Below, one piece after another: positions 17,623 to 26,400 of a stretch of 64,000 bases of DNA. Below the pieces are notes generated by a model. It did not search any database and was not told the DNA's origin. It was given only the letters and a program-made list of their open reading frames with translations. The position numbers and the translations under genes were made by a program. Source of the stretch: Sphingomonas caeni (GTDB lineage: Bacteria > Pseudomonadota > Alphaproteobacteria > Sphingomonadales > Sphingomonadaceae). The DNA lies in contig NZ_JAPDOK010000010.1 of the NCBI RefSeq assembly GCF_026013415.1, positions 39,914 through 103,913 on the forward strand. Direction: 5' to 3'. Numbering within the stretch: the stretch's first letter is position 1; each line of letters opens with the position of its first letter.

Positions 17623-18401
17623 CCGCCGCGCTCCTGATCAACGCCGCCGCGCTTGCCGCCGCCATGGCGCTGCTCTGGCTGCTCGCGGCACGGATCGGCG
17701 ACGTCAGCTTCATCGACGGCGTCTGGGGCCTCGGCATGGCGGCGCTGGCGCTGCTGAGCTGGGTCCAGACCGTCCCCTCTCCCCGCGCCACCCTCATCGC
17801 GGCGATGACGATCCTGTGGGGCGTCCGGCTCGGCCTCCACCTCCTCGCCCGGTGGCGCACGAGCGGTGAGGACAACCGCTATGCCAGGATCCTCGGCAAG
17901 GCCAGGCGCGAGGGCCGCTACGCCTCCGCCGCGCTCGCCAAGGTCTTCGCGCCCCAGGCGATCCTGCTCTACCTCACCTGCCTCCCCGCCCAGCTCGGCA
18001 TCCTCGCCGAGCCCACCCCCATCGGCCCGCTCGCCCTCGCCGGCGCCGCGCTCTGGCTGACCGGCTTCGCCTTCGAGGCCATCGGCGACGCCCAACTCGC
18101 CCGCTTCCGCGCCGATCCGGCCAGCAGGGGCAAGGTGCTCGACACGGGCCTGTGGCGCTACACCCGCCACCCCAATTATTTCGGCGACGCCTGCGTCTGG
18201 TGGGGCATCTGGCTCGCTGCGGCGGAAGCAGCGCCGTGGATCGCGCTCGCCAGCCTGATCGGCCCGGCCTTCCTCACCTTCACCCTCACCCGCTGGTCCG
18301 GCAAGCCGCTGCTCGAAGCGGGCCTGAGCAAGTCCCGCCACGGCTATGCCGACTATGTCGCCCGCACCTCCGGTTTCATCCCATGGCCTCCGAGACAATG
18401 A
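17619..18401 (+). CDS. DUF1295 membrane protein (steroid 5-alpha-reductase / ICMT-like fold)
   Basis: A 260-residue polytopic inner-membrane protein with about six hydrophobic helices. The conserved C-terminal block GLWRYTRHPNYFGDACVWWGIWL and the terminal YADYVARTSGFIPWPPR are the DUF1295 signature, shared with steroid reductases and isoprenylcysteine methyltransferases. The reaction is unknown. ATGA overlaps on both sides link it to the acyltransferase and the DUF3088 gene, which hints at a lipid-related role, by inference from context. Confidence 0.85.
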   Translation: MTAALLINAAALAAAMALLWLLAARIGDVSFIDGVWGLGMAALALLSWVQTVPSPRATLIAAMTILWGVRLGLHLLARWRTSGEDNRYARILGKARREGRYASAALAKVFAPQAILLYLTCLPAQLGILAEPTPIGPLALAGAALWLTGFAFEAIGDAQLARFRADPASRGKVLDTGLWRYTRHPNYFGDACVWWGIWLAAAEAAPWIALASLIGPAFLTFTLTRWSGKPLLEAGLSKSRHGYADYVARTSGFIPWPPRQ

Positions 18402-18721
18402 CCAAGGACCGCCTCTTCATCCTCGAGCACGACTTCGCCGATCCCGGATTGGGCGGCGAGCGCCACTTCTACTGCAAGGATTGCATGACCGTGGAGGGCC
18501 TGCTCGCCAGCTTCCCCGCCCTCGCCGACCGCGTCGATGTGATCCGCGTCCCCTGGCCCCGCCCCCGCGCCGCCGTGGTCGAGGCGATCGGCGCCGAGAA
18601 CCAGAACCTGCCCGCGCTCGTTTTCGCCACAGAGGATGGCGTCGTCGGGTTCGTCAACGAGATTGAAGCCTTGCTCGCGGCGCTCCATAGCCGCCACGGC
18701 ATTCCGGAACGACATCCATGA
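18398..18721 (+). CDS. DUF3088 family protein
   Basis: A 107-residue cytosolic protein starting MTKDRLFILEHDFADPGLGG, with a CKDC pair in HFYCKDCMTVEGLLA that resembles a thioredoxin-like C-x2-C. The C-terminal half (NLPALVFATEDGVVGFVNE) also fits a thioredoxin-fold protein. ATG 18398 overlaps the preceding stop as ATGA, and its own stop overlaps the mccA start in the same way. An alternative ATG at 18383 would add five residues. Function unknown. Confidence 0.8.
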   Translation: MTKDRLFILEHDFADPGLGGERHFYCKDCMTVEGLLASFPALADRVDVIRVPWPRPRAAVVEAIGAENQNLPALVFATEDGVVGFVNEIEALLAALHSRHGIPERHP

Positions 18722-20646
18722 TCACCTCCCTTCTCATCGCAAACCGTGGCGAGATCGCCTGCCGGATCATCCGCACATGCCAGGCTATGGGCATCCGCAC
18801 CGTCGCGGTCTATTCGGACGCCGACGCAAACGCGCTCCATGTCCGCCAAGCCGACGAGGCCGTCCATATCGGCCCCTCCCCGGCGCGCGAGAGCTATCTG
18901 GTCGGCGAGAAGATCGTCGCCGCGGCCAAGGCGACCGGCGCCGAGGCCATCCACCCCGGCTATGGCTTCCTCTCCGAAAACGCCGATTTCGCCCAGGCGG
19001 TGAAAGCCGCCGGGCTGATCTGGGTCGGCCCCAACCCCGACTCCATCCGCGCCATGGGCCTCAAGGACGCCGCCAAGGAACGGATGATCGCCGCGGGCGT
19101 CCCCGTCACGCCGGGCTATCTGGGCGAGGACCAGTCGCCCGACCGCCTCCAGGCCGAAGCCGACGCCATCGGCTACCCCGTCCTGATCAAGGCGGTCGCG
19201 GGCGGCGGCGGCAAGGGGATGCGCCGCGTCGATGCGGCGGCGGAGTTCCGGGATGCCCTCGCCAGCTGCCAGCGCGAGGCCGCCAGCTCGTTCGGCGATG
19301 ATCGCGTGCTGATCGAGAAATACATCCTGTCGCCGCGCCATATCGAGGTGCAGGTGTTCGGCGACACCCACGGAAACCTCGTCCACCTGTTCGAGCGCGA
19401 CTGCTCGCTCCAGCGCCGCCACCAGAAGGTGATCGAGGAGGCCCCCGCCCCCGGCATGGACGAAACCACCCGCGAGGCGATCTGCGCCGCCGCGGTGCGC
19501 GCGGCCAAGGCGGTCGACTATGTCGGCGCGGGCACGATCGAGTTCATCGCCGACGCGAGCGAAGGCCTGCGCGCGGACCGCATCTGGTTCATGGAGATGA
19601 ACACCCGCCTCCAGGTCGAGCATCCGGTGACCGAGGAGATCACCGGGGTCGATCTGGTCGAGTGGCAGTTGCGGGTGGCGTCGGGTGAGCCGTTGCCCAA
19701 GCGGCAGGAGGAACTCGCCATCAACGGCTGGGCAATGGAGGCGCGCCTCTATGCGGAGGACCCGACCACCGGCTTCCTCCCCTCGATCGGCCGCCTCGAT
19801 CGCCTCGCGCTCGGCACGGACTGGGACGATCGCCAATCGGGCCAGCGCGCCCGCATCGAGACCGGCGTCGAACAGGGTGACGCGATCAGCCCCTATTACG
19901 ATCCAATGATCGCCAAGTTGATCGTCCACGCCAAGACCCGCGCCAACGCGGTCGAGCTGCTCGAGCTCACCTGCGGCCAGATCAAGGTCTGGCCCGTCCG
20001 CACCAACGCCAACTTCCTTGTCCATCTGCTGCGCGAGCCCGAATTCATCGCCGGCGGGGTCGAGACCGGCTTCATCGCCGAACATGCCGACCACCTGACC
20101 GCCCCGCCCGAACTGTCGCCTGATCTCGACTACAAGGTTCGGCTCTGGCTGATCGACGCCTTCCCGGCCGCCACCGGCCCCATGGGCTTCCGGCTCAACG
20201 CCCCACCCGCGCTCGATCGCGCGGTCTTCATCAACGGCAAGCGCCACGTCTTCGACGCCGATGACGGCCTCACCGCGCTGATGCCGTCAAGCCTCACCGC
20301 CCAGTTCGAGACAATGGGCATCTACAAGCAGGGCGAGGACGCGGTGATCTTCTCCGACGGTCTGGCGCACCACCTCACCTTCGCTTCACGCGCCTCCGCC
20401 GCCGGCACCGCCGGAGACGGGGCGATCCTCGCCCCCATGCCCGGCCGCATCACCGTGATCGACACCAAGGCCGGCGACCTCGTCGTCAAGGGCGAGATGC
20501 TCGTCACGCTCGAGGCGATGAAAATGGAGCATGCCCTGCGCGCCCCCTTCGACGGCACCGTCATGTTCATGGACCTGACGGTCGGCCAGCAGGTGACCGA
20601 CGGCCAGCTGCTGGTGCAGGTGGAGAAGGTTGAGGCGGCGCAGTGA
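18718..20646 (+). CDS. Methylcrotonyl-CoA carboxylase, biotin-carboxylase/BCCP (alpha) subunit
   Basis: Biotin-dependent subunit, 642 residues: biotin carboxylase domain at about 1-450 (ATP-binding loop AVAGGGGKGMRRV, active-site block WFMEMNTRLQVEHPVTE), a linker, and a C-terminal biotinyl domain with the biotin lysine Lys602 in LEAMKMEHAL. Together with the beta subunit at 14898 it carboxylates 3-methylcrotonyl-CoA. The length and the neighbouring leucine genes favour methylcrotonyl-CoA over propionyl-CoA or acetyl-CoA. It is translationally coupled to the DUF3088 gene by ATGA. Confidence 0.93.
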   Translation: MITSLLIANRGEIACRIIRTCQAMGIRTVAVYSDADANALHVRQADEAVHIGPSPARESYLVGEKIVAAAKATGAEAIHPGYGFLSENADFAQAVKAAGLIWVGPNPDSIRAMGLKDAAKERMIAAGVPVTPGYLGEDQSPDRLQAEADAIGYPVLIKAVAGGGGKGMRRVDAAAEFRDALASCQREAASSFGDDRVLIEKYILSPRHIEVQVFGDTHGNLVHLFERDCSLQRRHQKVIEEAPAPGMDETTREAICAAAVRAAKAVDYVGAGTIEFIADASEGLRADRIWFMEMNTRLQVEHPVTEEITGVDLVEWQLRVASGEPLPKRQEELAINGWAMEARLYAEDPTTGFLPSIGRLDRLALGTDWDDRQSGQRARIETGVEQGDAISPYYDPMIAKLIVHAKTRANAVELLELTCGQIKVWPVRTNANFLVHLLREPEFIAGGVETGFIAEHADHLTAPPELSPDLDYKVRLWLIDAFPAATGPMGFRLNAPPALDRAVFINGKRHVFDADDGLTALMPSSLTAQFETMGIYKQGEDAVIFSDGLAHHLTFASRASAAGTAGDGAILAPMPGRITVIDTKAGDLVVKGEMLVTLEAMKMEHALRAPFDGTVMFMDLTVGQQVTDGQLLVQVEKVEAAQ

Positions 20647-20659
20647 CGCCAACTCTCTC

Positions 20660-20752
20660 CCCGTTCGTGCTGAGCTTGTCGAAGCACAGTCCTCCTGCCT
20701 CGACCCGCTCGCGAAAGAAGAGCTGCCCTTCGACAAGCTCAGGGCGAACGGG
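20660..20752. repeat. REP-like inverted repeat (GCTGAGCTTGTCGAAG type)
   Basis: Inverted arms CCCGTTCGTGCTGAGCTTGT...CGAAG (from 20660) and its complement CTTCGACAAGCTCAGGGCGAA...CGGG (to 20752) lie between mccA and the acetyltransferase gene. The core GCTGAGCTTGTCGAAG is a palindromic repeat common in many proteobacterial genomes. Confidence 0.75.
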
Positions 20753-20767
20753 TGCTGGGTGGGTGGC

Positions 20768-21232
20768 ATGAGCGCGCCCATCTTCCGCGAGGCCGTGCCT
20801 GCCGACCTGCCCGCAATCCTCGCCATGCTCGCCCAGGACACCTATCCCGCCGACCGTGAGACCCATCCCGCCGATCCGCGCTACGCCCAAGCCTTCAACG
20901 CGATCGCCGCCGACCCCAACCAGCTGCTCGTCGCCGCCGAGCTGGACGGCCGCGTGGTCGGCACGCTCCAGCTCAGCTTCATCCCCGGCCTCTCCTTCCG
21001 CGGGGCGTGGCGCGGGCAGATCGAGGCGGTGCGGATCGCCGAGGATCTGCGCGGGCAAGGCCTTGGCGCGGCGCTGATCGACTGGGCGGTGGACCGCTGC
21101 CGCCAGCGCGGCTGTTTCATGGTGCAGTTGACCTCGTCGAATGAACGCACCGACGCGCACCGCTTCTACGAACGGCTCGGCTGGAAGCAGAGCCATACCG
21201 GGTTCAAGCTCAAGCTGATGGAGGCACGCTGA
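20768..21232 (+). CDS. GNAT-family N-acetyltransferase
   Basis: A 154-residue acetyltransferase. The acetyl-CoA loop is seen in VRIAEDLRGQGLGAALIDWA (R-x2-G-x-G/A pattern), and the C-terminus HRFYERLGWKQSHTGFKLKL is typical of small GNAT enzymes that acetylate amines. The substrate is unknown. ATG 20768 follows a weak GGGTGG and lies directly after a REP-like repeat. The stop codon overlaps the next start as TGATG. Confidence 0.85.
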   Translation: MSAPIFREAVPADLPAILAMLAQDTYPADRETHPADPRYAQAFNAIAADPNQLLVAAELDGRVVGTLQLSFIPGLSFRGAWRGQIEAVRIAEDLRGQGLGAALIDWAVDRCRQRGCFMVQLTSSNERTDAHRFYERLGWKQSHTGFKLKLMEAR

Positions 21233-21684
21233 TGGCCGGACGCTATTTCGACGAATGGAAGGTCGGCGACACCATCGCCCATGACCTCCACCGCACCGTG
21301 ACCGAGACCGACAACCTCCTCTTCTCCACCCTCACCCACAACATCCAGCCGCTCCACATCGATCTGGAGGCGGCGAAGAAGAGCGAGTTCGGCCAGATCC
21401 TCGTCAACGGCACCTTCACCTTCAGCCTGATGGTCGGGATCACCGTGGGCGACACGACCGCGGGCACGCTGGTCGCGAACCTCGGCTATGACGAGCTGCG
21501 CATGCCCAAGCCGGTCTTCATCGGCGATACGCTGCGCGCCCAGACCGAGGTGATCGAGCTGCGCCCGAGCAAGTCGCGCCCCGGCCAGGGGATCGTCACC
21601 TGGGCGCACCGGATGCTCAACCAGCGCGACGAGGTGGTGTGTGAGTGCCGCCGTTCGGCGCTGCTCAAATCCAGGCCGGCCTGA
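21232..21684 (+). CDS. MaoC-family dehydratase (hotdog fold)
   Basis: A 150-residue enoyl-CoA hydratase-like protein. The hydratase-2 type catalytic region appears as LLFSTLTHNIQPLHIDLEAAK followed by FGQILVNGTFTFSLMVG. Such MaoC proteins often accompany the leucine (liu) or other acyl-CoA operons and may hydrate an unsaturated acyl-CoA intermediate. The crotonase-type methylglutaconyl-CoA hydratase and HMG-CoA lyase expected for leucine degradation are absent from this window. Confidence 0.85.
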   Translation: MAGRYFDEWKVGDTIAHDLHRTVTETDNLLFSTLTHNIQPLHIDLEAAKKSEFGQILVNGTFTFSLMVGITVGDTTAGTLVANLGYDELRMPKPVFIGDTLRAQTEVIELRPSKSRPGQGIVTWAHRMLNQRDEVVCECRRSALLKSRPA

Positions 21685-21908
21685 TCAGCGCTTGAAATGT
21701 TGGATTTCAACTGCTTGACTTGGAGTGCCGGGGCATTCCGGGCCGCTCTTTGAACGTGTCGATCCTCAGACGTGACGGCTGACGCAACGCGTTCAGCGCG
21801 CCGCCGCAAAAAGAGCGGATCAGTGTAACCCTGGTGTTACCTTCCGCACTGCAACATCTGCGAACGAAAGTGCCCGACCAGTGTCAAGTTCGTGTCAACT
21901 TTGGCGCG
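21685..21908. other. Non-coding gap between convergent genes with several inverted repeats
   Basis: 224 bases with no convincing ORF between the 3' ends of the MaoC and monooxygenase genes. It holds a perfect hairpin TTGAAATGTTGGATTTCAA, a long-range 9-base pair CCGCTCTTT (21743-21751) / AAAGAGCGG (21810-21818), GTAAC-CCTGGT-GTTAC (21825-21840), and two GTGTCAA repeats near 21885. It may be a terminator region or an unannotated RNA. Confidence 0.4.
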
Positions 21909-23372
21909 TCACGCCGCCTTCGCCGCCTTCGGAACCGGGTTCGAAAACTCCATCTCCTGATCGATCCCGCCAAAGCGCAGCGCCATCAGGTCGCGCGTAT
22001 AATTCTGGTTGAGCCGCCACGGCTTGCGCGTCCCCTGCTTGGGGAAGTTCGCCATCGCGCGCTGGACATAGCCCGAGTTGAAATCGAGGAAAGGCACCTC
22101 CTCGACCGGCCCGGATAGCCGGGGCGTCACCTGCCTGAGCCCGCGCTTCTTCATCGCATTGAGCAACCGGCAGACATATTCGCAGGTCAGATCGGCCTTC
22201 AGCGTCCAGCTGGCATTGGTATAGCCGAACGACAGCGCCAGATTGGGCACGTCGGAGAGCATCATCCCCTTGTAGGTGGTGGCCTTGGGGATATCGACGG
22301 CCTTGCCATCGACCGTGAGCGGGATGCCGCTCATCACCTGCAGCTCGAGCCCCGTCGCGGTGACGATGATGTCGGCCGGCAGCGTCTCGCCATTCTGCAG
22401 CCGGATGCCCTCAGGCACGAACCGGTCGATATGCCCCGTGACGACCGACGAGCTCCCCTCGCGCAGCGAGGCGAACAGATCCTCGTCGGGGATCAGGCAG
22501 AGGCGCTGGTCCCACGGCTTGTAGGTGGGCGTGAAGTGCGTCTCGACATCGTGTCCGGGCAGTGCGTCGCGCACCATCGAGATCAGATTCTCCTTCGCCT
22601 TGTCCGGGTGCTTGCGCATCAGCCGGAAGAAATATTGCTGGCCGAGCACATTCTTCCACCGCGTGATCGCATAAGCGGTCTTGGACGGCAGCCGCCTGCG
22701 CAGCCAGTTGGCGATCGAATCCTCGCTCGGCCGCGCGACGATATAGGTGGGCGAGCGCTGGAGCATGGTGACGTGTGCGGCGGTCTTGGCCATTTCGGGC
22801 ACGAGCGTCACAGCGGTCGCGCCGCTGCCAATCACCACGACGCGCTTGCCCGCATAGTCGAGATCCTGCGGCCAGAATTGCGGGTGGACGATCTTGCCGG
22901 CGAAGTCGCCCGTTCCTTCCCATTCGGGCGTGTAGCCGCGGGCGTAATTATAATAGCCGGTGCACATGAAGAGGAAATTGCAGGTGAAATGCTGCTCCTC
23001 TCCGTCGCGCTCGGCGACCACCGACCAGGCGGCGTCTTCGGTCGACCAGGCCGCGGACTTCACCCGGGTGCGGTACCGAATATGCTTGTCGATCCCGTAG
23101 TCGCGCGCCGTATCCTCGAGATAGGTCAGGATCGAGGGACCGTCGGCGATCGACTTGGCGTTGGTCCAGGGCCGGAAGGAAAAGCCGAGCGTGTACATAT
23201 CCGAGTCGGAGCGGATACCGGGATAGCGGAACAGGTCCCAGGTCCCGCCCATCCGCTCGCGGCCCTCGAGAATCACATAGCTGCGGTCTGGGCTGTTGGC
23301 CTGCAGGTGATAGCCCGCCCCCACGCCCGAAATCCCCGCGCCCACCACCACCACGTCGAAATGTTCGGTCAT
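21909..23372 (-). CDS. Flavin-containing monooxygenase, Baeyer-Villiger type
   Basis: A 487-residue NADPH- and FAD-dependent monooxygenase. FAD motif VVVVGAGISGVGAG at residue 7, NADPH motif RVVVIGSGATAVTLVPEMA near residue 180, and between them the Baeyer-Villiger fingerprint FAGKIVHPQFWP, which matches F-x-G-x3-H-x3-W-P exactly. Such enzymes insert oxygen beside a ketone or oxidise sulfides. The substrate is not predictable. It stands alone, convergent with the leucine genes and upstream of tamB on the same strand. Confidence 0.92.
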   Translation of the reverse strand: MTEHFDVVVVGAGISGVGAGYHLQANSPDRSYVILEGRERMGGTWDLFRYPGIRSDSDMYTLGFSFRPWTNAKSIADGPSILTYLEDTARDYGIDKHIRYRTRVKSAAWSTEDAAWSVVAERDGEEQHFTCNFLFMCTGYYNYARGYTPEWEGTGDFAGKIVHPQFWPQDLDYAGKRVVVIGSGATAVTLVPEMAKTAAHVTMLQRSPTYIVARPSEDSIANWLRRRLPSKTAYAITRWKNVLGQQYFFRLMRKHPDKAKENLISMVRDALPGHDVETHFTPTYKPWDQRLCLIPDEDLFASLREGSSSVVTGHIDRFVPEGIRLQNGETLPADIIVTATGLELQVMSGIPLTVDGKAVDIPKATTYKGMMLSDVPNLALSFGYTNASWTLKADLTCEYVCRLLNAMKKRGLRQVTPRLSGPVEEVPFLDFNSGYVQRAMANFPKQGTRKPWRLNQNYTRDLMALRFGGIDQEMEFSNPVPKAAKAA

Positions 23373-23424
23373 CCGGCTCTCCTGCGTACCGGATATTCGA
23401 TTTTCCGTCGCAGATCAAAACCGA

Positions 23425-26400
23425 TCAATAATCCCGCGAATAACGCAGGCTCACCCCGGTCCCGCCGAACGAGCTGGTCGATGAGAGGATGCTCAGCGCC
23501 CGGCTGAGCGCGATCTCGAGCTGGGTTGCGGTGAATCCCCGCGCGTCGGTGATCACCTCGATATAGATGTCGTCGGTGATGTACTGCCCCGCCGCCAGCG
23601 CGGTCCCGCGGCCGCTGGCATCGTCGGGACTGAGGATGCGGAGCCGGTCGATCCCCACCACCGACCGCAGCTTGCCCAAGGGATTGAGCCCGCCGCCCGA
23701 ACCCGTGAGCGAATTGAGCGCCGCGGCGAGCTGGATCGCCTCGGTGGCGGAGAGATTGGTCACCGAGCTGCCGAACAGGATGCGCGAGAGCACCTCGTCC
23801 TGCGGCAGCGCGGGCGATGAGGTGAAGGCGACCCGCGGCTGCTGCGCTGTGCCCGAAATGGTGAGGATCGCGGTGATCCCCTCGGCATTGGCGGTCGCGC
23901 CGATATCGATCGCCGGGTTGGTCAGCTTGCGATCCTGGAAGCGGATCGTGCCGCGGTTTATCGTGAAGCGCCGGCCAGCAAAATCATAGGTGCCGCGCAC
24001 CACCGTGGCGTTGCCGCCGATCAGCGGATCGGCGGTGGTGCCGCCAATGGTGATGTTCGCCCGCCACTCGGATTCGAGCCCCATCCCGCTGACGAACAGC
24101 TGGTTGTCGGCGCGGATGCGCAGATCGAGATCGAACGCGCCATAGCCCTTCGCATTGGCGCGCTGCTCGGGGGTCTTGAGCACATCGCTCTTGCGCCGCA
24201 CCCCGGTCAGCTGGGGCACCTCCGCCGCGCCCTGGCGGATGACCTGATAGCGCGCCTCGGGGATATCGAGCCGCCCAGCGATCTTGTGGCCCTGTGCGTT
24301 GCGGGTGACCTTGATCTGCCCCGTCGCGGTGGCGCCCAGCGCGTCGCTGCGCGCGAGCCGGGCGTTGGCAAGGTCGACCGTCACATCCATCGGATAGTCG
24401 TCGCGCGACGCGAGGCCGATGGTCCCCCTGGCGCTCACCGTCCCCGTCCCCGCGACGGCGGTCATCGAATTGAGGATCAGCTGGTCATTCGAGAAGCGCC
24501 CGTCGATCTTCATCCCCGAAAGCCGCGTGCCGAACGTCTCATTCTCGTAGGTCAGGTTGCTCGCGCGGACGACGCCCGTGAGCTGCGGGGCGTTCAGCCG
24601 CCCGGTGAAGTCCGCCGCGACCCCGATCGGCCCCTCCAGATGCTGGTCGGAGAGCCCCGCGAGCGAGAAGATCACCGCCGCGGGCCCGTTATAGCGGATT
24701 CCCCCGGCAAGCGGCGCGGCCCAGAGCCGGTTCTGCCAGCTCCCGCCCTCGGGCCCGATCGGACGCAGCGTCACCACCATCCGGCCCACCGTGGTCGCGC
24801 CGCGCCTGATCAGCGCCCGCCCCTCGCCGCCATCGGGGAAGAGCTTGCCGACAAAGGTCAGGTTGACGGGGGTGGAGACCGCCGAGAGGCTCGACCGGGT
24901 GAAATCGGCGATCTCCAGCCGAGCGCTTGCACCCGGGAAGGCCGAAGGGCTGGCCTGCGTAAAATCGACGCTGCCGGTGGCCGATCCGCCGACGCCCAGT
25001 CCAGGAACGAAGGCGTTGATCACCGAGAGATCGAGGCTGTCGAGCCGCGCCTGGAGCGTCAGTCCCTTCCCATAGGTCCCCGCGATCCGCGCGCTGCCCT
25101 TGTCGAGGGTCACCCGCGTCGGGAGCAGCCGGTACGTCCCCTTCTCGACCGCGATGCGCGCCGGCTGGGCGGTCTTGAAGTTGATTCCGTCGCCCTGCCC
25201 CGCAACCGCGACGATCCATTCGCGCGGACTGAGCCTGGCGTTGGCGGCGATGCGGAACGGCACGCCCGAAGAGCCGCTCGCGAGCAATTGCGCGGTACCG
25301 CTGCCGCCCCGATAGTCGATCTTCACCCGCGCGGTCTTGATGATGAAATCGCCCTGGCGCAGCGCCGCGACCTGCGCATCGCCGACGATCTGCGGGGTTT
25401 CCGTCAGCACGATCGATCCCTTGACGACCGCCCGGCCGATGGTGAGCTCGGCCACGCCGGGGATGGTCGCGTTGGTCGCGGTCGCATCGACATCGGCACG
25501 CTGGACCGACCCTTGCGCGCTCAGATGTGCCGTCCCGTTCACCCCCGATCCGTTGAAGGCGAGATCGCCGGAATAGGGGCCCGCCCGCGTCTGGATGAGC
25601 CTGCCGGTGAATCCCATTCCCGCGAACCGCCCCGCGCGGACATCGACGGTGATCGCCGTGCCGCTGCGCACCAGCACGTCAGCGGCGAAGGGGCCATAAT
25701 CGGTGCCGCCCTTTGCATCGATGGCATAGACGCCGTTGTTGCCGCGAATGACGGCTTCGAGATCGGCGAGGCCCACACCCAGGCCCGGATGTGGCACGCG
25801 CAGCAGCACAACGGGGGCGCCAAGGCTGCCGGTGACGTGCGCGGTCATCGGCCCGTACGGATCCGAAACACCCTCGGCATCGAACAGGATCGAGCCATCG
25901 GCATTGTACCGGCCGTTCCCGCGCGTCAGCCGGAAGCGCGGCGCATCGCCGCGCATATTAGTGAAGCGGATCACCCCCTCCGCGTCGATCGTCACGTCGC
26001 TCGACGCGACCGCATCGCCGCCCATGAAGTCGCGGACAGTCTCGGTGTAATAGCGCGTCGTGGCGGCGATCACATGGCCGCTGATTCCCCAGCCCCCGCC
26101 CGGCGCAGGAAACAGTTTGGCGTCGGTGACGAGGTTGACCTCGCCCAGCCCCGCCACCTCGTAATCATTGACCCGGCCCTTGAGCGCCGCGGTGTAGCGG
26201 CCTTGGCTCAGGTCCGCGGCGACGATCACCGTCGCGTCGATCCGGTCCGACTTGAGCTTGAGATTGTCCGAAAGCAGCTGATCGCCATTGATGCCCAGGC
26301 TGCCCTCGAGCGTCATGTTGGTGACCAGCCCGCCCGCGGCCTCGTTGAGCCCCGTGACCCGCGCCGCCTTGGCCTTCACGGGCACCAGGATGCGGTTTGC

